Below, in pieces: positions 1 to 8,472 of a stretch of DNA of 64,000 nt. The DNA is from Flavobacteriales bacterium UBA952 (GTDB lineage Bacteria; Bacteroidota; Bacteroidia; Flavobacteriales_D; Crocinitomicaceae), in contig DBCS01000008.1 of assembly GCA_002293185.1 (NCBI GenBank), forward strand, positions 1 to 64,000, given 5' to 3'. A program made the translations under genes and the position numbers. The notes beneath the pieces are model-generated. The model saw only the letters and a list, made by a program, of their open reading frames with translations. It did no database searches and was not told where the DNA came from. Each line of letters opens with the position of its first letter. Within the stretch, counting starts at the first letter, position 1.

Positions 1-2
1 AT

Positions 3-281
3 GCCTTCTCTGAGTACGAGCGCACGCGTTTGGATACAAAAGTAAAAATTGTGAATCTACCGGAGGTCTGTACAGTTCGTATTTATACGGCAAACGGTAA
101 ATTAGTTAGAACGTTCAAAAAAGACAGTCCTCAAACATATATAGATTGGGACTTAACCAACCACAGGTCAATTCCGGTTGCTGGTGGAATCTACTTAATC
201 CATGTAGATGTGCCAAATGTGGGCGAACGCGTTTTGAAATTCTTCGGCGGTATGCGTCAGGCTGATTTACAAGGTATTTAA
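3..281 (+). CDS. C-terminal end of a large secreted/surface protein (5' partial)
   Basis: The reading frame is open from the left edge, so this is only the last 92 residues of a longer gene; the internal ATG at 30 is not taken as the start. The visible part is a FlgD-like/CTD-like beta-sandwich (VRIYTANGKLVRTF, then an IDWDL strand, then GGIYLIHV and GERVLKFFG). This ending is familiar from very large Bacteroidota surface proteins encoded just upstream of a PorV/PorQ-family barrel, which is exactly what follows 20 bases downstream. Its tail (MRQADLQGI) extends past the usual T9SS end, so I do not call it a standard cleaved type A sorting domain. The two genes are probably one operon. The function of the full protein cannot be read from this fragment. 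Confidence 0.8.
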   Translation, partial: AFSEYERTRLDTKVKIVNLPEVCTVRIYTANGKLVRTFKKDSPQTYIDWDLTNHRSIPVAGGIYLIHVDVPNVGERVLKFFGGMRQADLQGI

Positions 282-301
282 TGATTGAATAGTCGATAGC
301 T

Positions 302-1357
302 ATGAAAATAAATTTTAAACAACTACTCTTTGGTGCTGCTCTTTTTGCAGCGCTAAATGCCACGGCCGGCAATGAAGACCGCGTTGGTTCGGCAGGTGCT
401 TCGCAACTTCTCGTCAATCCATGGGCCAGATCATCGGCTATTGGAGATGCATCCTATGCAAATAGCAATGGTTTGGAGGCTACCTACATGAATATAGCTG
501 GTCTCGCTTTTACCGATAAAACGCAAATGAAGTATAACTATTCAAACTGGATGGGTAATGCTGGGATTGCACTAAGCGGGGCTGGAATTGCGCAAAGAAT
601 TTCTGATTCTGAAGTATTTTCTGTCAGTGTGCAAGCCATGAATTATGGCGATATTCCTATCACTACCGTAGATAACCCAGAAGGAAACATTGGATTCTTT
701 TCTCCGCGCTTCAATGTGTTTAGTGTGGGTTATGCCAAAGAATTCTCTTCTTCTATTTACGGCGGCATCAATTTTAAGGTGGTTTCTGAGAGCATCGCTA
801 ACCTGAGAGCAAGTGGTATTGCCATAGACGCAGGTATTCGTTATGTATCTGGAGAGCAAGATCAATTAAAATTCGGTATTACTTTAAAAAATGTTGGTCC
901 GGTAATGCGCTACAAAGGTGACGGTCTTGCACAGCAGGTGACTTACGTGAGTACTGGCTATATTGCTTCATTAGAGCAGCGTTCAGCTACTTTTGAACTC
1001 CCTTCACTTCTCGGTATTGGTATGTCTTACGATTTTATCTTCAACGAGAGCAACAAATTGAATTTAGCTTTAGGTTTTACGGCCAACTCCTTTATGAAAG
1101 ATCAGTTTAGAGCAGGTCTTGATTACGGTATTGCCAAAGACAATATGGCCTTCAATCTACGAGCAGGTTTCTGTTATGAAAACGGTATGTTCAATGAAGA
1201 AACCAAATCAAGTGCATTTAGTGGCCCTTCAGCAGGTTTCTCTATAGATGCTTTAGTAGGTGAAAACCAAAATGCTTTGGGTCTTGAATACGCAGCTCGT
1301 TTTGCAGGTGTGTTTGGAATGATTCATACCATAGGTGCAACAATTAGCTTAAAATAA
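302..1357 (+). CDS. PorV/PorQ-family outer-membrane beta-barrel protein
   Basis: A 351-residue protein with a signal peptide (about residues 1-22, ending near NATAG) followed by a FadL/PorV-like barrel. The mature N-terminus (GASQLLVNPWARSSAIGDA) and the NIAGLAF segment are typical of the PorV/PorQ (UPF0164) family, whose best-known member PorV carries T9SS cargo to the sortase at the outer membrane. It follows the large surface-protein gene by 20 bases, and this gene pair recurs in Bacteroidota, so it may be the dedicated shuttle for that neighbour rather than the general PorV, which usually sits beside porU. A terminator-like hairpin follows at 1380-1405. The family call is firm; the exact role is inferred. 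Confidence 0.85.
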   Translation: MKINFKQLLFGAALFAALNATAGNEDRVGSAGASQLLVNPWARSSAIGDASYANSNGLEATYMNIAGLAFTDKTQMKYNYSNWMGNAGIALSGAGIAQRISDSEVFSVSVQAMNYGDIPITTVDNPEGNIGFFSPRFNVFSVGYAKEFSSSIYGGINFKVVSESIANLRASGIAIDAGIRYVSGEQDQLKFGITLKNVGPVMRYKGDGLAQQVTYVSTGYIASLEQRSATFELPSLLGIGMSYDFIFNESNKLNLALGFTANSFMKDQFRAGLDYGIAKDNMAFNLRAGFCYENGMFNEETKSSAFSGPSAGFSIDALVGENQNALGLEYAARFAGVFGMIHTIGATISLK

Positions 1358-1362
1358 TTTTC

Positions 1363-1370
1363 TAACTTTG
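1363..1370 (+). promoter_or_regulatory. Possible -7 element (TAACTTTG) upstream of greA
   Basis: TAACTTTG fits the Bacteroidota -7 consensus TAnnTTTG and lies 59 bases before greA. I see no TTG at the usual -33 distance, so the call is weak. If it is real, the hairpin at 1380-1405 lies inside the greA leader. Confidence 0.35.
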
Positions 1371-1379
1371 TTTAGTGGC

Positions 1380-1412
1380 AAGAGAGCTCTTCATAGGGCT
1401 CTCTTGTTTGTT
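1380..1412 (+). terminator. Hairpin between the PorV-like gene and greA
   Basis: AAGAGAGC (1380-1387) pairs with GCTCTCTT (1398-1405) around a 10-base loop, followed by GTTTGTTT. It is probably the terminator of the upstream pair. It could also act as an attenuator in the greA leader if the -7 element at 1363-1370 is used. Confidence 0.65.
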
Positions 1413-1429
1413 TCCATAAATCGAGTCGC

Positions 1430-1903
1430 ATGTCAAACATTAATTATTATACCCCTGAGGGCTTACAGAAGTTAAAAGATGAACTTCATCATCTTAAAAC
1501 CGTTCAAAGACCTTCTATTTCTGAACAAATTGCAGAGGCTCGCGATAAGGGCGACTTATCTGAGAATGCGGAATACGATGCTGCCAAAGAAGCACAAGGG
1601 ATTTTAGAGATGAAAATCTCCAAAATGGAAGAAATTCTTTCCAATGCGCGTCTGATCGATGAAACGCATATGGATAATAGTAAAGTATTTATCCTGTCAA
1701 AGGTCTTGATCAAGAACAAACAAAACGGCATGGAAATCGAGTACACCCTTGTGGCCGAAAACGAGGCGGACCTCAAAGTCAGAAAAATCTCCATCGAATC
1801 TCCAATTGGAAAAGGCCTACTTGGTAAAAAAGTAGGTGATACCGCAGAAATCCAAACTCCGGGTGGCGTCATTCATTTTGAAATCCTTTCCATTTCCAGA
1901 TAG
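1430..1903 (+). CDS. greA: Transcription elongation factor GreA
   Basis: 157 residues, the normal GreA length. The N-terminal coiled coil (about residues 1-75) holds the tip motif GDLSENAEYDAA, whose acidic residues enter the RNA polymerase secondary channel and stimulate cleavage of backtracked transcripts. The C-terminal FKBP-like domain (about 80-157) contains SPIGKGLLGKKVGD and ends in the usual GxxxFEILSI strand. The stop codon overlaps the GTG of the HIT gene by one base, so the two are translationally coupled. Expression may be affected by the upstream hairpin. Confidence 0.97.
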   Translation: MSNINYYTPEGLQKLKDELHHLKTVQRPSISEQIAEARDKGDLSENAEYDAAKEAQGILEMKISKMEEILSNARLIDETHMDNSKVFILSKVLIKNKQNGMEIEYTLVAENEADLKVRKISIESPIGKGLLGKKVGDTAEIQTPGGVIHFEILSISR

Positions 1904-2304
1904 TGGCAAGTATTTTTTCCAAAATAGTTTTGGGAGAAATCCCTTGTTATAAGGTTGCTGAGAACGACGAATTTTTGGCATTTCTAGACATCATGCCTTT
2001 GGCTGAAGGCCACACCCTAGTGATTCCAAAAAAGGAAACCGATTATATTTTTGATATAGAAGAGGACGCATACCATCGCTTTTGGGCCTTTGCTAAAGAA
2101 GTTGCCCTGAAGTTAAAAACGCATATTCCTTGCAAGCGAATTGGCATAAGCGTCATAGGTCTAGAGGTTCCTCATGCACATATCCACCTTATCCCTCTTC
2201 AGCAAATTGAAGACATCAATTTTAGCAAAGCGAAAACCAAGGCTCCGGAACAAGCATTAGCTACTTTGGCAAGTATTTTGTTTGAAGACAACTCAATAGT
2301 TTAG
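1903..2304 (+). CDS. HIT family nucleotide-binding protein
   Basis: 133 residues beginning with GTG inside the greA stop region (TAGTG). It has the whole HIT fold: N-terminal SIFSKIVLGEIPCYKV, the AEGHTLVIPKK strand, and the catalytic histidine triad in PHAHIHLIP (residues 90-98, with His93 the expected nucleophile). HIT proteins of this Hint/HinT branch hydrolyse nucleoside phosphoramidates or AMP conjugates; the substrate here is unknown. The greA-HIT order is common in Bacteroidota. GTG is chosen because no in-frame ATG precedes the conserved N-terminus. Confidence 0.93.
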   Translation: MASIFSKIVLGEIPCYKVAENDEFLAFLDIMPLAEGHTLVIPKKETDYIFDIEEDAYHRFWAFAKEVALKLKTHIPCKRIGISVIGLEVPHAHIHLIPLQQIEDINFSKAKTKAPEQALATLASILFEDNSIV

Positions 2305-2308
2305 TCTC

Positions 2309-3298
2309 ATGAGAATCCTATTTGTTTTTGCCCTCACTTTTGTTGTTTTGTCAGCAAGTTTATATGCGCAGCCCATGCGCGTCTTATTTGTCGGAAATTC
2401 CTATACACATTATAACAATATGCCTAAAATTTTAGAGCAAATGGCCGAGGATAAGGGCGTAAGCATAGAAGTTACTATGGATGCAAAATCGAGTCATACT
2501 TTTGAAATGCATGCGAAAAGAAAAGAATTATACAACACCATCCGATCGAGTAAATGGGATTACGTCATTTTACAGGGGTTTAGTCGAGAATTGGCACAAG
2601 ATCAGGCTATAATAGACACACTAAGCATACCATATGTCAAAACGCTCTTAGATTCAATTTATGCCAATAATTCTTGTACCAATGTGCTACTCTATCAAAC
2701 TTGGGGTTATGACGGCGGCTATCAAGCAGATTCTTTGGATATAGACTGGAGTTACCAAACGATGTCGGACCGCATTCACCAAGGCTATCTCTACTTGGGC
2801 CAGCAGCTCAATTTATCAATTGTGCCCGTCGGAAAAGTATGGGAAACCGTAAAAGAAAATCATCCGCAGATTCAACTGTATCAAACGGATAAACAACACC
2901 CCTCATTAGCTGGGTCTTATTTAGCTGCTTCTTGTTTTTATGCAGCCTTGTTTAAAACGGAGCCTAATGTCGGTTTCTCTGCCAAATTAGATCAAAAACA
3001 AGCGGCCATACTCGGAGAAATTGCAGGCGCTTATGTACTGATGAATAAAAACCGATACCAGATCAATAAGAATTCAGTAGAAATTGAGGTCAAACTTAAT
3101 GATGAAAATAAAAAAGTGGTGTATTTAACGGCCAACTATCCGAATGCCAATAGCGTTACCTGGGATTTCGGAGATGGCATGACAGAATCTGCGCTAAAAA
3201 CTCGCCATGTCTATGGCAAACCCGGTACTTATGAAATCAAGATCAAAGTTCAAGATGTTTGTGGTGAACGCTTGATGAAGCGCAAGGTAAGTATTTAA
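2309..3298 (+). CDS. Exported SGNH-type hydrolase with C-terminal PKD domain
   Basis: 329 residues with a signal peptide (1-20, ending LYAQ). The catalytic core resembles DUF4886/SGNH hydrolases: block I FVGNSYTHYNN with Ser31 as nucleophile, WDYVILQGFS as block II/III, and DKQHPS with Asp194 and His197 completing the triad. A PKD-like beta-sandwich follows (about 255-329; VTWDFGDG and HVYGKPGTYEIKI). The likely reaction is removal of an ester group, possibly acetyl, from a glycan in the periplasm or at the surface; the substrate is not shown. It lies 4 bases after the HIT gene and its stop abuts the stop of a convergent membrane acetyltransferase gene, a suggestive pairing. Confidence 0.8.
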   Translation: MRILFVFALTFVVLSASLYAQPMRVLFVGNSYTHYNNMPKILEQMAEDKGVSIEVTMDAKSSHTFEMHAKRKELYNTIRSSKWDYVILQGFSRELAQDQAIIDTLSIPYVKTLLDSIYANNSCTNVLLYQTWGYDGGYQADSLDIDWSYQTMSDRIHQGYLYLGQQLNLSIVPVGKVWETVKENHPQIQLYQTDKQHPSLAGSYLAASCFYAALFKTEPNVGFSAKLDQKQAAILGEIAGAYVLMNKNRYQINKNSVEIEVKLNDENKKVVYLTANYPNANSVTWDFGDGMTESALKTRHVYGKPGTYEIKIKVQDVCGERLMKRKVSI

Positions 3299-4408
3299 CT
3301 ACACCTTAATTCCAAAAAGTTGGCTGCTGTACTTTTTCAAAGGCCACAAGATAAAATGTAATTTTGCACGTATTTGGTCTATATAATAAACAAATACAAT
3401 GAAAATAAGCCAAAACGCCAGGGTGTATGGAATGACTTCCAATGGTCCTAGTTTTTCATGCAAGAAGTCATTGATCCCAATTCGAATGATACTTCCATAA
3501 AGGAGCATCATATGAATAATGTAAATGCTGAGTGTATTTTGCCCGATTTTTAAGAAAAGATTCTCTTTTTTAATCTGGAGTACATACGTTTCAAGTCCAA
3601 GAAGAATAGCCAAAACCACCAATACAATTCCTAGTTTTTCGTAAAGCCAATCCATGCGATAAAATGGAATATGCTGTAATTGGTCAAAAGATTGTAGCCA
3701 CAACAAGAAGGGTTTAACACCATAAAAAATGGCAAAGCCAAAAAATAGTGCACTCAGAATTACAGGTAAAGTTTTTACTTTTTCTTTGTACTGATACAAC
3801 AATACACCAAGCATGGCACCGAACATGGTGTAGGCCATATGAGGCGTGATTGGGAACAAAGAATGTGGCCCATGAAAGATATTCTGAATTACGGCCGGTG
3901 CTTTAGCAGGCCAATGAGTTGTGCCCAATTGACCAAAGAACAGGTAAGAGCAGAATAAAAGTGTTCCTGTAATAAAGTAATACAACCATAACGGAATTAC
4001 CCTGACCAAACGATACACACCATACAACATAATGATGGTAAAAATACCTACGGCAATACACTGCAGTACATGAAAGGCATAATATTGTAGTAGGTAGCCC
4101 CAAAATAAAAGTTCAACTACGCGTTTCAAACCTTTGCGTACGCGCATGTTATCCCAGAACTTAAGGTGTTCGTTACCAAGTAGTAAGTAGGTAAAAACCA
4201 ATCCAGTAACGGTTAAAAATGTAGGCGAAGTAAAACCCCGGATGAATTTCCAGGTACAGTAGGCAGGGAAAGATTCATTGACCCATTCTAGCGCTAGGGA
4301 GTCGTGCACAAAATGCCCCTCTAACATGAGTAGAATGGCAATGGTGCGTGCCATATCTATAAAATAGAGGCGGGTTTTGGGTTTATTGAGGCTTATTTGT
4401 TCTGCCAT
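3299..4408 (-). CDS. Membrane acyltransferase-like protein (DUF1624/HGSNAT type), copy B
   Basis: I place the start at the ATG at 4408 (MAEQISLNKPK), giving 369 residues; a longer frame to 4477 adds 23 residues lacking family similarity. The N-terminus has the family hallmark YFIDMARTIAILLMLEGHF, and about ten hydrophobic segments follow. The family is related to heparan-alpha-glucosaminide N-acetyltransferase, which moves acetyl groups from cytosolic acetyl-CoA to sugars outside the membrane. It overlaps the upstream paralogue by 26 bases and closes a four-gene overlapping operon. The acceptor is unknown; a surface or periplasmic glycan is an inference. Confidence 0.8.
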   Translation of the reverse strand: MAEQISLNKPKTRLYFIDMARTIAILLMLEGHFVHDSLALEWVNESFPAYCTWKFIRGFTSPTFLTVTGLVFTYLLLGNEHLKFWDNMRVRKGLKRVVELLFWGYLLQYYAFHVLQCIAVGIFTIIMLYGVYRLVRVIPLWLYYFITGTLLFCSYLFFGQLGTTHWPAKAPAVIQNIFHGPHSLFPITPHMAYTMFGAMLGVLLYQYKEKVKTLPVILSALFFGFAIFYGVKPFLLWLQSFDQLQHIPFYRMDWLYEKLGIVLVVLAILLGLETYVLQIKKENLFLKIGQNTLSIYIIHMMLLYGSIIRIGINDFLHEKLGPLEVIPYTLAFWLIFIVFVYYIDQIRAKLHFILWPLKKYSSQLFGIKV

Positions 4409-5531
4409 TAGGAATAAAAAACGTGCGAAAGTTACGAAAGAATTGACGAATAGGTTCAAGTACCTGAACCAAGCCAATAAAGAATCCTAAAAATAGAAGT
4501 GCTCCGATAATAGCTTCTAGCGGGCTTAGTTTGTTTTCAAGGAAGGAGCGCAGACTGTAACCTGTTATTGCCCCATAAAGAATGATCGCGTGAATTACAT
4601 AAATAGCAAATGTTTCTTGTCCGACGGCCATAAAAAATTGTGGCCTGAAGCGCTCAAAACTACTGAGGTACGTTAAAATAATTAGCAGCATAGCCACAAA
4701 AAATGCTCTATCAAAAGCCCATAAATATTGAAAATGAAAATGCGTGAAATCACCATTATATACAAAAGTCATGATCCAACCCAACAAGTAGTAAATGATA
4801 CCCACCCCAATCAGGTAACGATACACATTTTTGTTCTGTAGCCCTGTTCCATGAAGACTAAGGTAATGTCCAAAACCTGCGCCAAAAAAGATGAATCCTA
4901 TCCAAGGAAAGATGGAAAAACCGGTCTCCGGACCTTGAATCATGTTTTGAAGTAGGGGGTGCGCACCTGTTGGTAGATAACCTTCTTGCATCCGGATAAG
5001 TGGTGTGAGCGCAAAAATAACCATGGCCATCAACAAATAGAGAAGCCAACTATATGGTTTGATTTTATAAATGATTGAACTGAACAATAAAAGCAGTAGT
5101 AGGCCCACACCTATACACTGAAGAATATGGAATCCTAAAAAATGCGGGTTAAAGTGTCCGGATAGGTAGTAGGTTAAAAATTTTAAATTCATTTGGAGTA
5201 AATACCCAATGATGATTAAGCTAAATGCTCTACGCAATCCTTTTTTAACCCTTATCAAGCGAAAAAATGATACTGTACCTTTTTGCCATTCTTTGTGTAA
5301 TAAGTATGTAAAAACCGCGCCAGAAATGCTAAAAAACAATGGAGCAGTTAGCCCTCTAAAAAAGCCCCAAATACTAAACCAAATACTTCCTGATGATCCG
5401 TGCAACCTTACCTCAGCCATAAATATAGGGTAGCTTTCCAAGGTTAATGATATAAAATGACCCTGCAGCATCATGAGTATTGCCACACTCCGACTAAAAT
5501 CAAGAAAATGAATACGTGGTTTGTTGCTCAT
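4383..5531 (-). CDS. Membrane acyltransferase-like protein (DUF1624/HGSNAT type), copy A
   Basis: 382 residues, polytopic, with the same hallmark as its neighbour (HFLDFSRSVAILMMLQGHF near the N-terminus; FFRGLTAPLFFSISG; LGFHILQCIGVG mid-protein; IYVIHAIILYG near the end). It is clearly a tandem paralogue of the 3299-4408 gene, though the two have diverged well beyond recent duplication. The ATG overlaps the stop of the upstream OmpA-like gene (4 bases, ATGA), so translation is coupled. It probably transfers an acyl or acetyl group across the inner membrane. Confidence 0.8.
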   Translation of the reverse strand: MSNKPRIHFLDFSRSVAILMMLQGHFISLTLESYPIFMAEVRLHGSSGSIWFSIWGFFRGLTAPLFFSISGAVFTYLLHKEWQKGTVSFFRLIRVKKGLRRAFSLIIIGYLLQMNLKFLTYYLSGHFNPHFLGFHILQCIGVGLLLLLLFSSIIYKIKPYSWLLYLLMAMVIFALTPLIRMQEGYLPTGAHPLLQNMIQGPETGFSIFPWIGFIFFGAGFGHYLSLHGTGLQNKNVYRYLIGVGIIYYLLGWIMTFVYNGDFTHFHFQYLWAFDRAFFVAMLLIILTYLSSFERFRPQFFMAVGQETFAIYVIHAIILYGAITGYSLRSFLENKLSPLEAIIGALLFLGFFIGLVQVLEPIRQFFRNFRTFFIPNGRTNKPQ

Positions 5532-7453
5532 CGGGGATTAAGTGGTTCTGTACGTAATTCAATAATTTCAATGCGCCTTTCTAAAGAGGCGTCTTTAGAA
5601 AATACTGAATTGCGTTGGTCGTAGTAGTCGTCGCTAACGTCTTTATTTGCTTTGTATTCTCCCATCGGAACTTCGATAAATTGTAAGCGTGAGGGTTGGG
5701 TGAGCATGTAGGGTGCAAATTTACCGCCGTCTATTTCCTCAAAATAGTTGATGATTGCAGAAATGCGTCGGCTCGTCAAATGTACGTTATAATCTGACTT
5801 GGCAAGTGGGCTAGCAAACCCCTGAACCATAATACTTACTTTTTTTCCGGCTTGGAGCTCTTGCCAGACTTGATTGCTGAAAATAGAGAGGTCCTGCATT
5901 CCTTTATTTACTTCCTCATCAAAAAATTGGAGTAATGACTGTGTTTGTAGCGTTGCTTCGGCTGATGGCCTCCCATCTGCTACCCTTTGCAGATAAACCG
6001 GATACTCACCTTTGTATTTTAGATAGGTTTCTTCATAAGATAATTCGGTGAAGTCCGCAGTACTTTTCGGATTGGGGTGGTCGTTTTCAAAATAGAGTCG
6101 AATGGGTAGTTTCACGATCTCAAGTGTAATTGTGTCACTTCGATCTTTTTTCTTTTTCGGTCGCTGAAATTCTTGGAAAAAGACATCGCTACAACAAGTA
6201 GGATGAGATGCATAAAGACTGCCCAAGCGATTAGAGCTCAAATAGGCCGTGTCGGCTTCACAAAAAAAGTAGAGGTCATTGGCCGGGCTGTTCAACGGTA
6301 AACCAATATTTATTGGTGGGCCAAAACGGCCATCGGATTGTAAATTACTGTAGAAAATATCAAAGCCTCCAAAACCAGCGTGCCAAGTACTTGAAAAATA
6401 AAGCCTGTTGTATAGCGGGTCATACCATGGAGACACTTCGTTTTCAGTCGAATTGAGTATGCTTAGATTGCTGTTTTCAAGCGCTTGCCCATCTTTATTG
6501 AGCTTAGCCAACCATAAATCTGTGCCGCCGAGCCCGCCTGGTTTTTGTGCGCTATAAACGAGCATTAATTGCTCATTTAATACAAATAAATAAGGCATGC
6601 TGTGATAGAAGGCCTGAAAATCGTCAAGGGTAAAAGTAGTGTCTATTATCCAAACGCCTTTTTTTGGTAGTGCGCGAACAATCCGACAGTCTAGCCCTGT
6701 TGGCTTGTTTTGACATTCACTACATAGCGCAAAACTGCTGTCGGGTGAAATACAAAAGTTGCCATATTCAAAATTAGCTTTTTGCCCGTTTAGAAAAACT
6801 TGCTGCGGTTCTTTCAGACTCGGAAACTGATAAATATTGAGTTTGTAGCGGCTGTCTAAAATGAGTTCTTGGTCTTCGGCAACAGAATCAGCTTTTAGGG
6901 CACTAAATACCAATGTATCTTTCCAAACGAGGTGCGCAAATTCGGCATCCACAGTATTGACAGGATGTGATTGGAGTGCTTCCATTTCATCAGCAGTTAC
7001 AAATTTGAGCTGCTTGAGCACCCAGTTGCAGGCGAGCACTTCTTGATTCGCCTTGAGATAGGCACTACTTTTCTTATCCTCAGAAAAGAATTTTTTAACC
7101 TCCTTGAATTGCCCCAAAGCCTCTTTGTACAAGGCCTGTTGTTTGAGCATGAGCGCATACCGCAGTTGTGCTTCAGGAAATTGTTCTCCGTCCGGATCTT
7201 GTTCGTATACTTTGAGGTAATATCGTGTAGCAGTTTTGTAGTCTTTGAACTGTTGATTGGCTTGGCCTATCTTCCAATGAAGCCCCAAAGAGTTGGGCTC
7301 GAGTTCCAACGCTTGTTGGTAGTATTTGAGCGCTTCGATGTAATCAAAAACGACAACTTGGGCATCTGCATGCGCCACTAAACGTTGGATTTGTTTTTGA
7401 CTCCAAAGTCCACTTGTGAGTAAAAGAAACAATATTATATAAAGTCTGGGCAT
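5528..7453 (-). CDS. TPR-PD40-OmpA-like outer-membrane/periplasmic protein (PorE-like)
   Basis: 641 residues. Signal peptide 1-19 (ending LWSQ), then TPR helices (about 25-150; ALKYYQQALELEPNSLGLHWKIG). WD40-like/PD40 strands cover about 170-430 (PWYDPLYNRLYFSSTWHAGFGGFDIFYS is broken here: PWYDPLYNRLYFSS then GGFDIFYS). The C-terminal region is divergent OmpA-like (VQGFASPLAKSDYNVHLTSR), which would hold peptidoglycan. The architecture matches PorE-type proteins that accompany PorP/SprF barrels in T9SS and gliding loci. Its first 19 bases overlap the end of the PorP/SprF-like gene, supporting a joint complex at the outer membrane. The OmpA domain is weaker than usual, so peptidoglycan binding is inferred. 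Confidence 0.82.
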   Translation of the reverse strand: MPRLYIILFLLLTSGLWSQKQIQRLVAHADAQVVVFDYIEALKYYQQALELEPNSLGLHWKIGQANQQFKDYKTATRYYLKVYEQDPDGEQFPEAQLRYALMLKQQALYKEALGQFKEVKKFFSEDKKSSAYLKANQEVLACNWVLKQLKFVTADEMEALQSHPVNTVDAEFAHLVWKDTLVFSALKADSVAEDQELILDSRYKLNIYQFPSLKEPQQVFLNGQKANFEYGNFCISPDSSFALCSECQNKPTGLDCRIVRALPKKGVWIIDTTFTLDDFQAFYHSMPYLFVLNEQLMLVYSAQKPGGLGGTDLWLAKLNKDGQALENSNLSILNSTENEVSPWYDPLYNRLYFSSTWHAGFGGFDIFYSNLQSDGRFGPPINIGLPLNSPANDLYFFCEADTAYLSSNRLGSLYASHPTCCSDVFFQEFQRPKKKKDRSDTITLEIVKLPIRLYFENDHPNPKSTADFTELSYEETYLKYKGEYPVYLQRVADGRPSAEATLQTQSLLQFFDEEVNKGMQDLSIFSNQVWQELQAGKKVSIMVQGFASPLAKSDYNVHLTSRRISAIINYFEEIDGGKFAPYMLTQPSRLQFIEVPMGEYKANKDVSDDYYDQRNSVFSKDASLERRIEIIELRTEPLNPR

Positions 7454-8412
7454 ATGCGGTATTGTAATTGTGGCGGATTAAATTTTGTGAATACATAGCG
7501 CAGGCTCAACTCAAATGCTCCTCTTGCGCGGCTTGCCGGCACAAGGGAGGAATAATTAAAGTCGTAAGAAATACCTGTAGATAGCGGTCCTTTGGCCATG
7601 CCAAATTGCAGACAAAGGGCATCATTTGTTCGCCACCAAAAACCTGCAATTAAGGTAATTTGATCCCGTCTGGAAAACAAATATTCTCCTGTACTGCCTA
7701 TGGTCATTGTTTTGTAAGGACCTTGAAAATTGATTTGAAAACTGGGTTCTAACACAAGTGACTTTGAATACTGATAGCGCAATTGACTAAAGAAATTCAG
7801 GCGGATATCGCGTTGTGTGTTGTCGTTAAAAAAACTTTGGTTTGGCCTAGTAAGGTTAAATAAACCCAAGCCGCTTTGTAGAAAGTACTGTTTATTGATG
7901 CTGAACTGATGAATCAGGCCTAAACCGAGCATTGGTTTAGTCATGGATGCGGTCTGAAAATATTCGTTGGTGGGTGCGTTGGGGTCAAAAATATAGCCGT
8001 TATATTGACTATCGAAATAAAATGCATTGCTATTAAGTTGCCTTTGGTTGAAGCCAATTTGTAGTGCGGGCCTGAGTGTCTGATTTTGGTTCAATACAAC
8101 TGGATGACACACACTCAACTGAACCTCATTGGTTTGGAACTTCCCATCTCCAACTTGGTCGTGAAAGTAATTGAGTCCGAAGCCCCACTTCTTCCATTTG
8201 GTATCGGCTGCAAGTGCCGAAGTCTGAAAAGGAATCGTTACACTTCGCCATTGGGTGCGGTAATTGGCGGTAAGCCGGAGGTCTTCTTTGAAGTTTCCTA
8301 CTCCAGCTGGGTTTTGAAAGATAGGATTGTTGTTGAATTGTGTCCAATGGATATCTTGAGCGCGCAATTGCGCTCCCAACTGTAACAAAAGAATCATCCA
8401 AATGTGCTTCAC
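7435..8412 (-). CDS. PorP/SprF family type IX secretion system outer-membrane protein
   Basis: 325 residues with a GTG start at 8412; starting at the next ATG (8397) would remove the lysine and shorten the signal peptide (ending LRAQ). The mature start DIHWTQFNNNPIFQNPAGVG is the PorP/SprF signature, and the rest is alternating amphipathic strands of a barrel. Members help export or anchor particular T9SS surface proteins, typically the product of a neighbouring adhesin gene, but no adhesin gene adjoins here. It is first in an overlapping operon with the OmpA-like and two acyltransferase genes. Confidence 0.9.
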   Translation of the reverse strand: MKHIWMILLLQLGAQLRAQDIHWTQFNNNPIFQNPAGVGNFKEDLRLTANYRTQWRSVTIPFQTSALAADTKWKKWGFGLNYFHDQVGDGKFQTNEVQLSVCHPVVLNQNQTLRPALQIGFNQRQLNSNAFYFDSQYNGYIFDPNAPTNEYFQTASMTKPMLGLGLIHQFSINKQYFLQSGLGLFNLTRPNQSFFNDNTQRDIRLNFFSQLRYQYSKSLVLEPSFQINFQGPYKTMTIGSTGEYLFSRRDQITLIAGFWWRTNDALCLQFGMAKGPLSTGISYDFNYSSLVPASRARGAFELSLRYVFTKFNPPQLQYRICPDFI

Positions 8413-8472
8413 GAAACGAAGTTACAAAAAAGCGCGGCCGAATTAAAAAGGGAACATCCGTCCTTTGGAATA

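Noticed and set aside
6971..7381. 136-residue frame opposite the OmpA-like gene
   Set aside because: Shadow of the TPR region on the other strand; no promoter.
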